DNA from: an uncultured Pseudomonadota bacterium
GTDB lineage: Bacteria > Pseudomonadota > Zetaproteobacteria > Mariprofundales > Mariprofundaceae
DNA: 64,000 nucleotides
Reading direction: 5' to 3'
Assembly (NCBI GenBank): GCA_913055645.1
Contig: CAJXLC010000001.1
Span: forward strand, 25,829 to 89,828
Position numbers and translations under genes: made by a program. Below the pieces are notes generated by a model that saw nothing but the letters and a program-made list of their open reading frames with translations, searched no databases and was not told the origin of the DNA. Of this stretch, positions 46,998-55,928 are shown one piece after another; position 1 is the first letter of the stretch, and each line of letters opens with the position of its first letter.

Positions 46998-47745
46998 AGC
47001 AAGCTTGAGTGACCATAGGCCCGTTGCGATTGTTACAGGAGCAAGCCGTGGTATCGGCTTTGCCGTAGCAGAAAAACTAGCCAAGGCTGGTTATGATTTG
47101 GCAATTTGTGCAACACGTGAAGAAACGGTAAATGCGGCTGCAGACAAACTATTGGTACATGGCGGACAAGTTTCTGCACATGTTGTGAATGTAACAGATG
47201 CCGATGCTGTAAAGACATTTGTTCAAGCTGTTGCGAAACAATTTTCTCGTTTGGATGTATTGGTGAATAATGCGGGTATTACCAAAGATGGTATTGCTAT
47301 GCGTATGAAAGCTGATGATTGGAAGGCTGTGATTGATACCAATTTATCATCGGTGTTTTATGCCTCACAAGCTGCATTAAAACCAATGATGAAAGCGCGT
47401 GTAGGTCGTATTATTAATATTTCATCTGTGGTGGCTTCTATGGGTAACCCGGGTCAGTTAAACTACTGTGCATCTAAGGGCGGTATTGATGCCATGACAC
47501 GCTCATTGGCAAAAGAAGTGGGTTCACGTAACATTACCGTGAATGCTATTGCGCCTGGTTTTATTGCGACAGATATGACTGCTGATTTGGGTGAGGATGC
47601 ACATGCATCATTAACCAGTCAGATTCCTTTGGGGCGTTTGGGTAATCCTGAAGATATTGCAGCTGCAGTATTATTTTTAGCTTCTGATTCAGGGGCTTAC
47701 ATTACTGGTCAGGTGCTGCATATTAATGGCGGGATGTACATGTAA
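46990..47745 (+). CDS. fabG: 3-oxoacyl-[ACP] reductase
   Basis: A 251-residue NADPH-dependent short-chain reductase. TGASRGIG binds the cofactor, NNAG follows, and the catalytic residues are Ser146, Tyr159 and Lys163 (YCASKGG). ATG 46990 has AAGGCGG at better spacing than the adjacent ATG 46987. Full-length for the family. The acpP promoter lies in the following gap. Confidence 0.95.
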   Translation: MSEASLSDHRPVAIVTGASRGIGFAVAEKLAKAGYDLAICATREETVNAAADKLLVHGGQVSAHVVNVTDADAVKTFVQAVAKQFSRLDVLVNNAGITKDGIAMRMKADDWKAVIDTNLSSVFYASQAALKPMMKARVGRIINISSVVASMGNPGQLNYCASKGGIDAMTRSLAKEVGSRNITVNAIAPGFIATDMTADLGEDAHASLTSQIPLGRLGNPEDIAAAVLFLASDSGAYITGQVLHINGGMYM

Positions 47746-47797
47746 AAAAGAATCGCCCTTTTGGGTGGTGAGTTTGACAACATAAGAGATGCTACGC

Positions 47798-47826
47798 TTG
47801 ACAGCACTTAGTGTGATGTTTAGAAG
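47798..47826 (+). promoter_or_regulatory. Promoter for acpP
   Basis: A perfect TTGACA is followed by exactly 17 bases and TAGAAG (four of six). A start near 47833 leaves about 22 bases before the acpP ATG, including GGGAGGA. A separate strong promoter fits the high demand for acyl carrier protein. Confidence 0.6.
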
Positions 47827-47854
47827 CCGCATCATATTCGATAGGGAGGACATT

Positions 47855-48094
47855 ATGTCTGCAGAAATTGAAACTAAAATTATTAAAATTGTTGCTGATC
47901 AGCTAAATGTTGATGAAAGCGAAATTAATTCAGATTCATCATTTGTTGATGATTTGGGTGCTGATTCATTGGATACCGTTGAATTGGTCATGGCGTTCGA
48001 AGAGGAATTCGGCGTTGAAATTCCAGATGATGATGCTGAGAAAATTCAAAGCGTACAAAACGCTATCGACTACGTAGCAGCTAAGGCTGAATAA
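47855..48094 (+). CDS. acpP: Acyl carrier protein
   Basis: A 79-residue acidic four-helix protein. The phosphopantetheine attachment serine is Ser38 in [19 protein letters not shown] (Asp-Ser-Leu). GGGAGGA lies 6 bases before ATG 47855; the longer frame starting at 47789 lacks a ribosome site and includes the promoter. Two bases separate it from fabF. Confidence 0.97.
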   Translation: MSAEIETKIIKIVADQLNVDESEINSDSSFVDDLGADSLDTVELVMAFEEEFGVEIPDDDAEKIQSVQNAIDYVAAKAE

Positions 48095-48096
48095 TT

Positions 48097-49341
48097 ATGA
48101 CACAACGCGTTGTAGTCACTGGTGTGGGGCTTGTTACGCCACTCGGTACTGGCACTGATAAAACATGGCAAAACCTTGTTGCTGGAAAATCTGGGATAGG
48201 TCGTATTACGCACTTTGATGCGGAAGCGGCTGGCATGGCTTGTACCATTGCTGGCGAAGTTCGTGATTTTGATGTGAACGCGTATGTGAATCGTAAAGAT
48301 GCACGCAAAATGGATACATTTATTCATTATGGTGTGGCTGCAGCGCAAATGGCGTTGGAGCAATCTGGTCTGGAAATCACTGAAGAAAATGCTCAACGTG
48401 TAGGTGTGGGTATTGGCTCTGGTATTGGCGGAATGCCTTCCATTGAAAGAACGATGCGTGCTTATGAAAAAGGTGGGGCACGTAAAATATCTCCTTTCTT
48501 CATCCCCATGACTATTATCAATATGGTATCTGGCTGGGTATCTATGATGACTGGTGCTAAAGGACCAAATGTTGCCACTGTTACTGCTTGTGCAACAGGC
48601 ACACACGCTATTGGTGATGCCTTTGAAACGATTGCTCGCGGTGAAGCTGATGCCATGCTAGCTGGTGGTACAGAAGGTTGTATTTGTGAGTTAGCAGTTG
48701 GGGGCTTTTCAGCAGCCAGAGCATTATCTACACGCAATGATGAGCCTGAAAAAGCTTCGCGTCCTTGGGATGTTGACCGTGATGGATTTATTATGGGTGA
48801 AGGGGCAGGTGTATTAATGCTTGAATCCTTGGAAACTGCGAAAGCTCGTGGTGCGAATATTCTTGCTGAAGTTGTGGGTTATGGCATGTCTGCTGATGCT
48901 TATCATATTACAACACCATCACCAGAAGGTGAGGGTGGAGCACGTTGTATGAAAGCTGCCTTGAAACGTGGTAAATTGAATCCTGAAGATGTTGATTATA
49001 TCAATGCCCATGGCACTTCAACACCTGCAGGCGATATTTGTGAAACACAAGGTATCCAAGCCGCTTTTGGTAACCATGCATCTAAATTAATGGTCTCTTC
49101 CAGCAAATCAATGACGGGACATTTATTGGGTGCTGCGGGCGGTATTGAAGCTGCATTTTCAGTCTTGGCAGTTCATCATGGTATTGTTCCTCCAACCATT
49201 AACTTGGATAATCAAGATTCAGCATGTCCATTGGATTATGTGCCAAATACGGCACGTGAAGTTGCTATTGATGTGGCTGTATCGAATTCCTTTGGTTTTG
49301 GTGGAACTAATGCGACGGTCATTGTCCGAAAGTTCACTTGA
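48097..49341 (+). CDS. fabF: 3-oxoacyl-[ACP] synthase II
   Basis: A 414-residue elongating condensing enzyme. The triad is Cys165 in TVTACATGTH and two histidines in INAHGTSTPAGD and KSMTGHLLGAAGG. The C-terminus SNSFGFGGTNATVIV is standard. It follows acpP by 2 bases. The beginning of pabB overlaps its last 32 bases. Confidence 0.96.
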   Translation: MTQRVVVTGVGLVTPLGTGTDKTWQNLVAGKSGIGRITHFDAEAAGMACTIAGEVRDFDVNAYVNRKDARKMDTFIHYGVAAAQMALEQSGLEITEENAQRVGVGIGSGIGGMPSIERTMRAYEKGGARKISPFFIPMTIINMVSGWVSMMTGAKGPNVATVTACATGTHAIGDAFETIARGEADAMLAGGTEGCICELAVGGFSAARALSTRNDEPEKASRPWDVDRDGFIMGEGAGVLMLESLETAKARGANILAEVVGYGMSADAYHITTPSPEGEGGARCMKAALKRGKLNPEDVDYINAHGTSTPAGDICETQGIQAAFGNHASKLMVSSSKSMTGHLLGAAGGIEAAFSVLAVHHGIVPPTINLDNQDSACPLDYVPNTAREVAIDVAVSNSFGFGGTNATVIVRKFT

Positions 49342-50647
49342 TTTAAGTAAAGATACAAACATTTCACTTTTCACACGCATTTTAAAGAGAACACTTCATG
49401 TAAATGAGGTGTTTTTTTCATTTAAAGACAAATTTTCAGCAGTTCTTGAAGATCCAAAGGGCGATGGTAAACATTTTTTGGTATCAAAATCGGGTGTTTC
49501 CACATGGTTACATCAAAGTGATGATGCTAAAGCCTTCTTTGATGCATGGAAGCAGCGTATACAGCCTGCTTGTTGTGATTTTCCAGCTATTCAGCAATTG
49601 GTCTATGCATCGTATGAAGTTTGTACGGTATTAGAGGATTTGCCTTCACCTAAAACATCCCCTACAAATGGTTTGTTGTGGCTACATGAGCCTGAATGGA
49701 GTATTTGTTTTGATGATGCATCCCATACGGTTTATTTGGCATCACGTATCAGTGAACAGCAACTCGATGATATTGAAAATCTATTGCATGATGTGAATGA
49801 AGAAATGATTCCTGATAAGCTTGTTGTATCAGAAACGCATGAAGCTTCGAATGACTACTGTGCTGCTGTGGAGCAAGTAAAAAAATATATTCGTGCAGGC
49901 GATGTTTTTCAGGCGAATATTGCCCGATTTTGGCATATGTCTTTTGATAAACAGCAACTAACTCATCTTTATCAACAATTGCGCCGTGTGAACCCTGCAC
50001 CTTTCTCATGTTTTCTTTGTGCTGATGATTTGAGCATTATTTCAGCTTCTCCTGAACGATTATTTTCTTTATCAAGTGATGGCATAGCAGAAACGCGTCC
50101 TATTGCAGGAACAAGGCGACGCAGTGAGGGTAATGAAGATACGCTATTGCGGGATGAACTATTACTTTCAGATAAAGAGTGTGCCGAACATATTATGTTG
50201 GTCGATTTAGAGCGTAATGATTTGGGGCGTGTTTGTGAGTCTGGCAGTGTGCAAGTCAATGAACATATGGTGATTGAGCAATATACCACTGTGCAGCATA
50301 TTGTATCCAATGTGCGAGGAAAACTTGCCAAAAATCATGATGTCGTTGATTTATTTCAAGCGATGTTTCCTGGTGGAACGATTACAGGCTGCCCAAAGGT
50401 ACGTTGTATGGAAATTATTCATGAATTGGAGCATCAAGCTCGTGGTCCTTATACAGGAGGCATCGGTTATATTGCATGGGATGGCAGTGCTGATATGAAC
50501 ATTCTTATTCGTAGTTTCTGGCATGATAGAGAGCAATTATACTGGGCGGCTGGCGCTGGTATTGTGGCAGATTCAGACCCTGAAAAAGAGCGGGCTGAGA
50601 CAGAGCATAAAGCAGAGGGGTTATTGCGTGCTTTGCATGACTGTTAG
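49310..50647 (+). CDS. pabB: Aminodeoxychorismate synthase component I (PabB)
   Basis: A 445-residue chorismate-binding enzyme of folate synthesis. The C-terminal catalytic half holds YIRAGDVFQANIARFW, FSCFLCADDLSIISASPERL in part, RPIAGTRRRS, EHIMLVDLERNDLGRV, FPGGTITGCPKVRCMEII in part and GPYTGGIGYI, matching PabB/TrpE; the PIAGT-R and single-subunit context favour PabB. The start is uncertain: ATG 49310, with GGTGGA a few bases upstream, lies within fabF; the first residues are not conserved. It overlaps the convergent P-II-like gene by 3-4 bases at its stop. Confidence 0.85.
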   Translation: MRRSLSESSLDLSKDTNISLFTRILKRTLHVNEVFFSFKDKFSAVLEDPKGDGKHFLVSKSGVSTWLHQSDDAKAFFDAWKQRIQPACCDFPAIQQLVYASYEVCTVLEDLPSPKTSPTNGLLWLHEPEWSICFDDASHTVYLASRISEQQLDDIENLLHDVNEEMIPDKLVVSETHEASNDYCAAVEQVKKYIRAGDVFQANIARFWHMSFDKQQLTHLYQQLRRVNPAPFSCFLCADDLSIISASPERLFSLSSDGIAETRPIAGTRRRSEGNEDTLLRDELLLSDKECAEHIMLVDLERNDLGRVCESGSVQVNEHMVIEQYTTVQHIVSNVRGKLAKNHDVVDLFQAMFPGGTITGCPKVRCMEIIHELEHQARGPYTGGIGYIAWDGSADMNILIRSFWHDREQLYWAAGAGIVADSDPEKERAETEHKAEGLLRALHDC

Positions 50648-51000
50648 CACTTTTCCTTTTTCTTAATGCATTCTTCTATAGCTTGGATTTGGCTTTCTAA
50701 GCCAACAGCATCTTCGATATTAATCTGAAAGGCAATGCCGCTGCTAGGTGTCTTCTTAAATCCACCAACATCGGATATTTTTTCAAGAATAGTTCTGCTT
50801 AGCTGTTCTTCGACAATAAACATGAGCATATTGCGATGCGTCTCAAGGTTTAGTCCTAAAAATGTATGTTGGGGTTTAAGACCTTCACCCCTGGCATCCG
50901 ATACAATGGTTGCACCCGTAGCACCAGCATCGCGTGCTGCCTGCATGATTTTGTCACTTTTGGTATCTTCAACAAAGGCAATAATAAGTTTAAAATTCAT
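50644..51000 (-). CDS. P-II-like small signalling protein
   Basis: A 118-residue protein with a ferredoxin-like P-II-type pattern: [20 protein letters not shown], then AGATGATIVSDARGEGL, then MLMFIVEEQLSRTILEKI, a repeated beta-alpha-beta layout. A canonical uridylylation tyrosine is absent from the T-loop-like region (ARGEGLKPQHTFLGL). The tail is Lys/Cys-rich (KKKEKC). It is the last gene of an operon with two DUF1538 membrane proteins, and its ATG overlaps the stop of the nearer one. By analogy with GlnK-AmtB it may bind a nucleotide and control that membrane pair. That is inference. Confidence 0.7.
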   Translation of the reverse strand: MNFKLIIAFVEDTKSDKIMQAARDAGATGATIVSDARGEGLKPQHTFLGLNLETHRNMLMFIVEEQLSRTILEKISDVGGFKKTPSSGIAFQINIEDAVGLESQIQAIEECIKKKEKC

Positions 51001-51788
51001 AACAGCTCCTTTTTTCTTTTTTCTTTTTGATGGTATTCAAGCCATGCTGATATTTGGGCATAAAATAAAACACTAATAATGGGAAATACACTGGCAAAGG
51101 CGATAAGACCAAAGCCATCAATGATAGGGCTGCGACCAGGAATTGTGCTTGCTAAACCTAATCCAAGCGCTGCCAATAAAGGTACGGTCACAGTCGAAGT
51201 TGTGACACCACCAGAATCATAAGCCAATGGGATAATTGATTTGGAAGCAAAGAATGTTTGCAAAACAACTAAAATATAAGCGCCCATAATAAACATCCAC
51301 AAAGGACCACCTGTAACAATACGCAAACATCCAATGGATACTCCTGTTGCCACACCAAGCCCTACAGCAATGCGCAAACCAAATGCGGAGATAGAGCCTG
51401 CAGAAATTTCCTGCGCCTTTTGGGCAACAGCAATCAATGCGGGCTCAGCAAAAGTGGTTGCAAAACCAATTGTAAAGCCAAATAGATACACCCAGCCATA
51501 ATCTGACCAAAGATAGTCACCGATGATGCCATCAGGATATAGAAATGCAGGGTCTGTTAATTGTTTTGCCATGGCATCACCAAGTGGAAAAATGGCTTCT
51601 TTTAGACCAACAAGAAAAAGGGCAAGCCCAATAACGACAATGCACAAACCTTTGAGTGTCTGTGAAATATCAGTAATGGGTTGTTTTAAAATGACATATT
51701 GAAAAAAGAACAGTGTGAGGATAATGGGCATTACATCCCAAACTGTCCGCCAAAGCGTGGATCCAAGTAGTGTGAAAAATTCATTCAT
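50997..51788 (-). CDS. DUF1538 membrane protein, second copy
   Basis: A 263-residue multi-pass protein with about seven membrane segments. Family motifs seen are [35 protein letters not shown] and [18 protein letters not shown]. The C-terminal tail is basic ([12 protein letters not shown]), probably cytoplasmic. The same motifs occur in its neighbour, so the two are paralogous halves. The substrate is unknown. Its ATG overlaps the stop of the first DUF1538 gene (ATGA), and it overlaps the P-II-like gene by 4 bases, so the three are translated in step. Confidence 0.85.
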   Translation of the reverse strand: MNEFFTLLGSTLWRTVWDVMPIILTLFFFQYVILKQPITDISQTLKGLCIVVIGLALFLVGLKEAIFPLGDAMAKQLTDPAFLYPDGIIGDYLWSDYGWVYLFGFTIGFATTFAEPALIAVAQKAQEISAGSISAFGLRIAVGLGVATGVSIGCLRIVTGGPLWMFIMGAYILVVLQTFFASKSIIPLAYDSGGVTTSTVTVPLLAALGLGLASTIPGRSPIIDGFGLIAFASVFPIISVLFYAQISAWLEYHQKEKRKKELL

Positions 51789-52525
51789 GGCAATACAATG
51801 ATGCCATATATCATAACAAATAGCATGGGCATGAGTGATGCAAATGCAATAAGCCCAAAACCATCAATGATAGGGTTACGCTCTGCAATGGAAGATGCAA
51901 GCCCAATGCCTAATGCGGTAACAAGTGGTACGGTAATGGTAGAGGTGGTAACGCCTCCAGAATCGTAAGCAATACCAATGATTTCTTTGGGTGCAAAGGG
52001 CGTAAGTAATTGAATCATTACGTAGCCAGTAATCATCATCATTGGCAATGACCAGCCGCGTAGGATGCGTAAAACACCAAGGAAAATAGCGAATCCTACA
52101 GATAAAGCGACACTTAGGCGTAAGCCATTGGCATAGGATAATTTATCCGCGTTGTTAGAACCGATTAACCCTTCTTGTGCTACAATATCAGCAGCTTTTC
52201 CTGCAATTGCGATAAGCGCAGGCTCGGCGATAGTGGTACCAAAACCAAGTAGAAATGCGAATAATAAGAACCAAAACAAACTGCCTTTTTTAGCGAATGA
52301 ATAGGCAAGTTTTTCACCTATAGGAAATAGTGCTAATTCCAAGCCTTGAATAAAAAGCGCCAAACCAAACAAAACACACACAAACCCTGTAAGCATGGTT
52401 GGCAAGTTAGGAATGGGTTGATGCAAGACAAAAAGTTGAAAGATAACAATGACCAATAAAATCGGCGCTAAATCTCGCAAAGCAGCAAGGAGGGGTTTAA
52501 AAAACGACTGAAATTGCTGCTGCAT
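51785..52525 (-). CDS. DUF1538 membrane protein, first copy
   Basis: A 246-residue multi-pass membrane protein. It repeats the motifs of the second copy: [37 protein letters not shown] and [18 protein letters not shown]. Conserved Glu-Pro in a membrane segment and the Asp-Ser-Gly-Gly loop suggest a transport or channel function, and two homologous halves suggest an inverted or pseudo-dimeric arrangement. Neither is established. It lies 32 bases after the nitronate monooxygenase-like gene, so it is the second gene of the operon. Confidence 0.85.
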   Translation of the reverse strand: MQQQFQSFFKPLLAALRDLAPILLVIVIFQLFVLHQPIPNLPTMLTGFVCVLFGLALFIQGLELALFPIGEKLAYSFAKKGSLFWFLLFAFLLGFGTTIAEPALIAIAGKAADIVAQEGLIGSNNADKLSYANGLRLSVALSVGFAIFLGVLRILRGWSLPMMMITGYVMIQLLTPFAPKEIIGIAYDSGGVTTSTITVPLVTALGIGLASSIAERNPIIDGFGLIAFASLMPMLFVMIYGIIVLP

Positions 52526-52557
52526 GATTCTATATGATTTCCTTTATTTTTCTTGGC

Positions 52558-53958
52558 TTAGTCACCTGTAGCAATACGATCTACTAATTCTTTCACAGTC
52601 GGAATATAGCCACCTTGATAAAAAGGATCTTCACCAAAGCGATAAGCGGCATGACCAGCAAACATCAAATTATGTTCAAGCTCTCCATCATGGGCAACTG
52701 ATTGCAATGTTTTTTGAATACAAAAGCTACGGGGATCTGCTTTTCTTCCCGTTGTGCCCAAGTCATTGGCTGCCCAGTTGGAAAAGGCACATTGTGACAA
52801 GCAGCCCATGCAATCCAACTGATCCTGACGAATTTCTTGTGCTTTATCCTTGTCTACAAAAATAAGTGTTGAATCGGGTGTAACCAAGGCTTTGGTGAAA
52901 CCATCGCTTATCCACTCTTTGGCGCTGTGGGCATCCCCTTTGGTGATATAGACTTTTTTATTACGAACACCAAATGTAAACGCTTCACTATGATCACCGG
53001 ATGCATGGTCCATGAATGAAATTTCGCGGTCAGAACGCTCATATAGCTCATGTAAAAAGCTGTTATAAATCGCAGATGAATAAAAGCCTGTAGGGGAGAA
53101 TTTATTCAGTTTAATATCACCTTCTTTTAAGTTTAGAAGGCGTTGTTTCCAGACATCAGAGATAGGACTTTCTTGGGTTAATAATGGACGTGTACCATAT
53201 TGAAAGGCAATAGGGCCAACTTCATCATTGTTTAGCCAGTCAGACCATTCGCGTAAAAACCATACACCACCAGCCATGATAATCGGTACTTCATTCAAAC
53301 CAAACTTATTCATGGTTTGACGCAATTCTACAATGCGCGGATAGGGAGCCTGTGGTTTGTTGGGATCTTCTGAATTGGATAATCCATTGTGTCCACCGGC
53401 CAACCAAGGGTCTTCATATACCACACCACCCAACCACTCAGGATGTTTTTTATAAGAGCGTAGCCATAGCGCACGAAAGGCGCGAGCCGATGAAATGATA
53501 GGGTAATAATGGACTTTATGAGCCGCAGCCAATGGCGCGAGCTTAAATGGCATACCAGCACCGCATGTTACGCCATGAATAATGTCGCCAGCCTTATCAA
53601 GAACACCTTCTAAGATGCGTTCTGCACCACCCATTTCCCATAATACATTCATATGAATGCGACCATTGCCCTCTGCAACTTCATGAGCAATTTGTGCTTG
53701 TTTGATGCCGCCGGCAATACCTTGCGAAACCAGTTCTTCAAATCGAGCTTTACGGCTTTTACCATGATAAACAGTGCGGATTACATTACCTTGCTCATCG
53801 ATACTATCGGCATTGACCGCAGAAAAAGTGCCAACACCGCCTGCTTTTGCCCACGCACCTGTTGTTTGACCATTGGAAACAGCAACACCTTTGCCTCCTT
53901 CAATAAGAGGTAGCACTTCTTTGCCAGATAAGGTCATAGGGGGTAGGTGAAATGACAT
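52558..53958 (-). CDS. Nitronate monooxygenase / 2-nitropropane dioxygenase family protein
   Basis: A 466-residue flavin-dependent TIM-barrel enzyme. GGKGVAVSNGQTTGAWAKAG is the family's N-terminal flavin region, then GVTCGAGMPFKLAP, the LAGGHNG segment with the usual catalytic His, and VPIIMAGGVWFLREW. The C-terminal 110 residues add a cysteine cluster, CMGCLSQC, and CIQ, not usual for small nitronate monooxygenases and possibly a metal site. The true substrate is unknown. ATG 53958 was chosen because AAGGAA lies 5 bases upstream; an upstream ATG (53985) has no ribosome site. It heads the operon with the DUF1538 pair. Confidence 0.8.
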   Translation of the reverse strand: MSFHLPPMTLSGKEVLPLIEGGKGVAVSNGQTTGAWAKAGGVGTFSAVNADSIDEQGNVIRTVYHGKSRKARFEELVSQGIAGGIKQAQIAHEVAEGNGRIHMNVLWEMGGAERILEGVLDKAGDIIHGVTCGAGMPFKLAPLAAAHKVHYYPIISSARAFRALWLRSYKKHPEWLGGVVYEDPWLAGGHNGLSNSEDPNKPQAPYPRIVELRQTMNKFGLNEVPIIMAGGVWFLREWSDWLNNDEVGPIAFQYGTRPLLTQESPISDVWKQRLLNLKEGDIKLNKFSPTGFYSSAIYNSFLHELYERSDREISFMDHASGDHSEAFTFGVRNKKVYITKGDAHSAKEWISDGFTKALVTPDSTLIFVDKDKAQEIRQDQLDCMGCLSQCAFSNWAANDLGTTGRKADPRSFCIQKTLQSVAHDGELEHNLMFAGHAAYRFGEDPFYQGGYIPTVKELVDRIATGD

Positions 53959-54078
53959 GGTATTCCTTTGTTTTTTATGGTTCATCTACACGCGGCAGAT
54001 TTAAAATTATGATGCTATAAAGTCGATAACTCTAAATCCTATGCGCAGCATCGCAAGCTTCATCTAATTTTCTTGAAA

Positions 54079-54095
54079 TATCATACAATATGATA
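54079..54095. promoter_or_regulatory. Perfect 7-base inverted repeat, possible operator
   Basis: TATCATA and TATGATA flank CAA in the gap between the divergent nitronate monooxygenase-like gene and rmuC. The size and symmetry suit a dimeric repressor or activator. No regulator gene is adjacent. The rest of 53959-54156 is AT-rich without a gene. Confidence 0.35.
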
Positions 54096-54156
54096 CATGT
54101 ATTTGAAAGTCAGTTGCTTTGTATTTTTTCAGGTACATAGTTGTTGTATTTCATGG

Positions 54157-54177
54157 TAGGAGTCTGGCAGACTCCTA
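54157..54177. repeat. Palindromic repeat unit, same family as 41320-41417
   Basis: TAGGAGTCTG and CAGACTCCTA are perfect inverted arms around one G. The arms match those of the 98-base element near orn. It ends 14 bases before the rmuC ATG, so the hairpin would lie in the rmuC leader and could affect its translation. Confidence 0.6.
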
Positions 54178-54191
54178 GATAGGGTGTATCA

Positions 54192-55649
54192 ATGATGTTT
54201 GAAGTAGAAGAAATTATCATGCTTTTTTCTTTAGGAATCGTATGTTTATTGCTTTTATGGTGGTTGCAATATCGGCGACAAAAAGTACGCATTCTAGAAT
54301 TGAGTCAAACCATTCAGGAACTTGAAGAGGATGTGCTTGCACAAAAGCAGTTAATTGATGTGCATATGCAAGATTTAACCAAGCAAATGGTAGGTCAAGC
54401 ATCACTTGATGAATGTCTCCGACAGACAGAAAAAAAAGTCGAGGATTTAACGCTCCAGTTGTCTAAAAGAGATGCCATTGTAAATGAATTAAATGTAAAA
54501 GTTTCTGATTATAAAGCGCATGTAAGCAAACTTGAAACAAGATTAGAAGAAGAGCGTAAGTCTTCAATTGAAAAGCTAAAACTTCTTAATGATGCCAAAG
54601 AAAAAATGACCAATGAGTTTAAGGTTCTTGCCAATCAAATCTTTGAAGAAAAAGGTAAAAAGTTTGATGAACAAAACCGCAACAGCTTGGATGAGGTATT
54701 AAAACCAATGCGGGAGCAGTTGGGTGATTTTCGCAAGCGTGTGGATGACATCCATAGCGATGATAACAAAGAACGCGCATCACTTCGGGAACATTTGGCA
54801 CAATTAAAAGATTTGAATCAACAAATGAGCGCCGATGCATTGAATTTAACGCAGGCTTTAAAAGGCGAGAGTAAAGCTCAAGGGAATTGGGGCGAAATGA
54901 TTTTGGAGCGCATCTTGGAAACATCGGGTTTGCGTGAAGGTCATGAGTTTGCACGTGAACAATCATTTACAGGTGAAGATGGTAAACGTTTGCGTCCTGA
55001 TGTGGTGGTATACATGCCAGGCGATAAACAAGTGATTATTGATTCCAAGGTATCGCTAACGGATTATGAACGTGCTGTGTCTGCCAGTGATGATATGGAG
55101 CGAAAGGTTGCACTTACAGCGCATTTAAAAAGCATGAAATCACATATTCAAGGTTTATCAGGTAAACGATATGACCATCTTCCCAATGTACATTCACCCG
55201 ACTATGTGTTGATGTTTATGCCCATTGAAGGAGCTTATTTAATGGCGGTTGAAGCGGATAGTAGTATTTTTGAAACAGCTTTTGAGCAGCGTGTGGCGGT
55301 GGTTACACCTTCAACCTTATATGCGACATTAAAACTGATTGAGCAGCTTTGGCGCTATGAACGACAAAGTGAAAACGTGGTGAAATTGATAGATAGAGCT
55401 AGTAAATTACACGATAAGATGGTGGATTTTGTCAAAGCCTTTGAAGAAGTCGGTAGCCGTTTGAATCAAGCTCAAAGTGCCTATGGTACGGCGCTGGATC
55501 GCATCAAATCAGGTAGGGGTAATGTTATCAGCCAAATCGCCACATTGGGTGTGCTTGCAGGCAAAACAAAGAAAGAGTTGCCCAAGCATCTTGTGGATGA
55601 TGCGGAAATTCAGAATCAACATGAAATATCTGATAAAAATGATGAGTAG
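54192..55649 (+). CDS. rmuC: DNA recombination protein RmuC homologue
   Basis: A 485-residue protein. An N-terminal membrane segment (residues 9-25, LFSLGIVCLLLLWWL) is followed by a coiled coil up to about residue 150, then the RmuC domain: QGNWGEMILERILETSGLRE, RPDVVVYMPGDKQVIIDSKV in part, VLMFMPIEGAYLMA and ATLKLIEQLWRYERQ. The restriction-enzyme-like D...D.K residues sit in PDVVV and IDSKV. RmuC limits inversions at short repeats. A GGGTG precedes the ATG; a palindromic repeat lies just ahead. Confidence 0.92.
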   Translation: MMFEVEEIIMLFSLGIVCLLLLWWLQYRRQKVRILELSQTIQELEEDVLAQKQLIDVHMQDLTKQMVGQASLDECLRQTEKKVEDLTLQLSKRDAIVNELNVKVSDYKAHVSKLETRLEEERKSSIEKLKLLNDAKEKMTNEFKVLANQIFEEKGKKFDEQNRNSLDEVLKPMREQLGDFRKRVDDIHSDDNKERASLREHLAQLKDLNQQMSADALNLTQALKGESKAQGNWGEMILERILETSGLREGHEFAREQSFTGEDGKRLRPDVVVYMPGDKQVIIDSKVSLTDYERAVSASDDMERKVALTAHLKSMKSHIQGLSGKRYDHLPNVHSPDYVLMFMPIEGAYLMAVEADSSIFETAFEQRVAVVTPSTLYATLKLIEQLWRYERQSENVVKLIDRASKLHDKMVDFVKAFEEVGSRLNQAQSAYGTALDRIKSGRGNVISQIATLGVLAGKTKKELPKHLVDDAEIQNQHEISDKNDE

Positions 55650-55928
55650 TGCTTATTTGATCCATGCCTCTGAAATAATAATGGTTTGAGCGTAGGTATT
55701 CGTCACCTTAAAAGGTGAGTTCTTTATGATGATATTTTGAAAGTATTGAAACATGCTTTGGGTGATGAACATGCGCAAGCAATGCCAACTTTAGCTATAC
55801 ATGTATGTGATTAACAAAGTAATAAAATACCTTTTGCATAGAACCTGAGCCTGCACATAGTTTTTCATATTCAACGTCAGATTATTTTTATCATTGAATG
55901 AGCTTGATGCACCAGCAATATTTTCTGG
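55650..55928. other. Gene-poor gap, possible coding remnant on plus strand
   Basis: No intact gene is seen. On the plus strand 55719-55814 is open without a start codon (YDDILKVLKHALGDEHAQAM and on to a TAA) and, upstream in another frame, GLSVGIRHLKR appears, so a broken gene is possible; I do not recognise it. TCACC and GGTGA (55703-55718) form a small hairpin that may end rmuC transcription. The right part (55815-55928) shows nothing. Confidence 0.3.

Noticed and set aside
47746..47775. Terminator after fabG
   Set aside because: CGCCC and GGGTG can pair weakly but there is no T-run behind them.
48070..48606. 178-codon minus-strand frame inside acpP/fabF
   Set aside because: Antisense to conserved fabF codons; low-complexity His/Thr/Ser product and no ribosome site.
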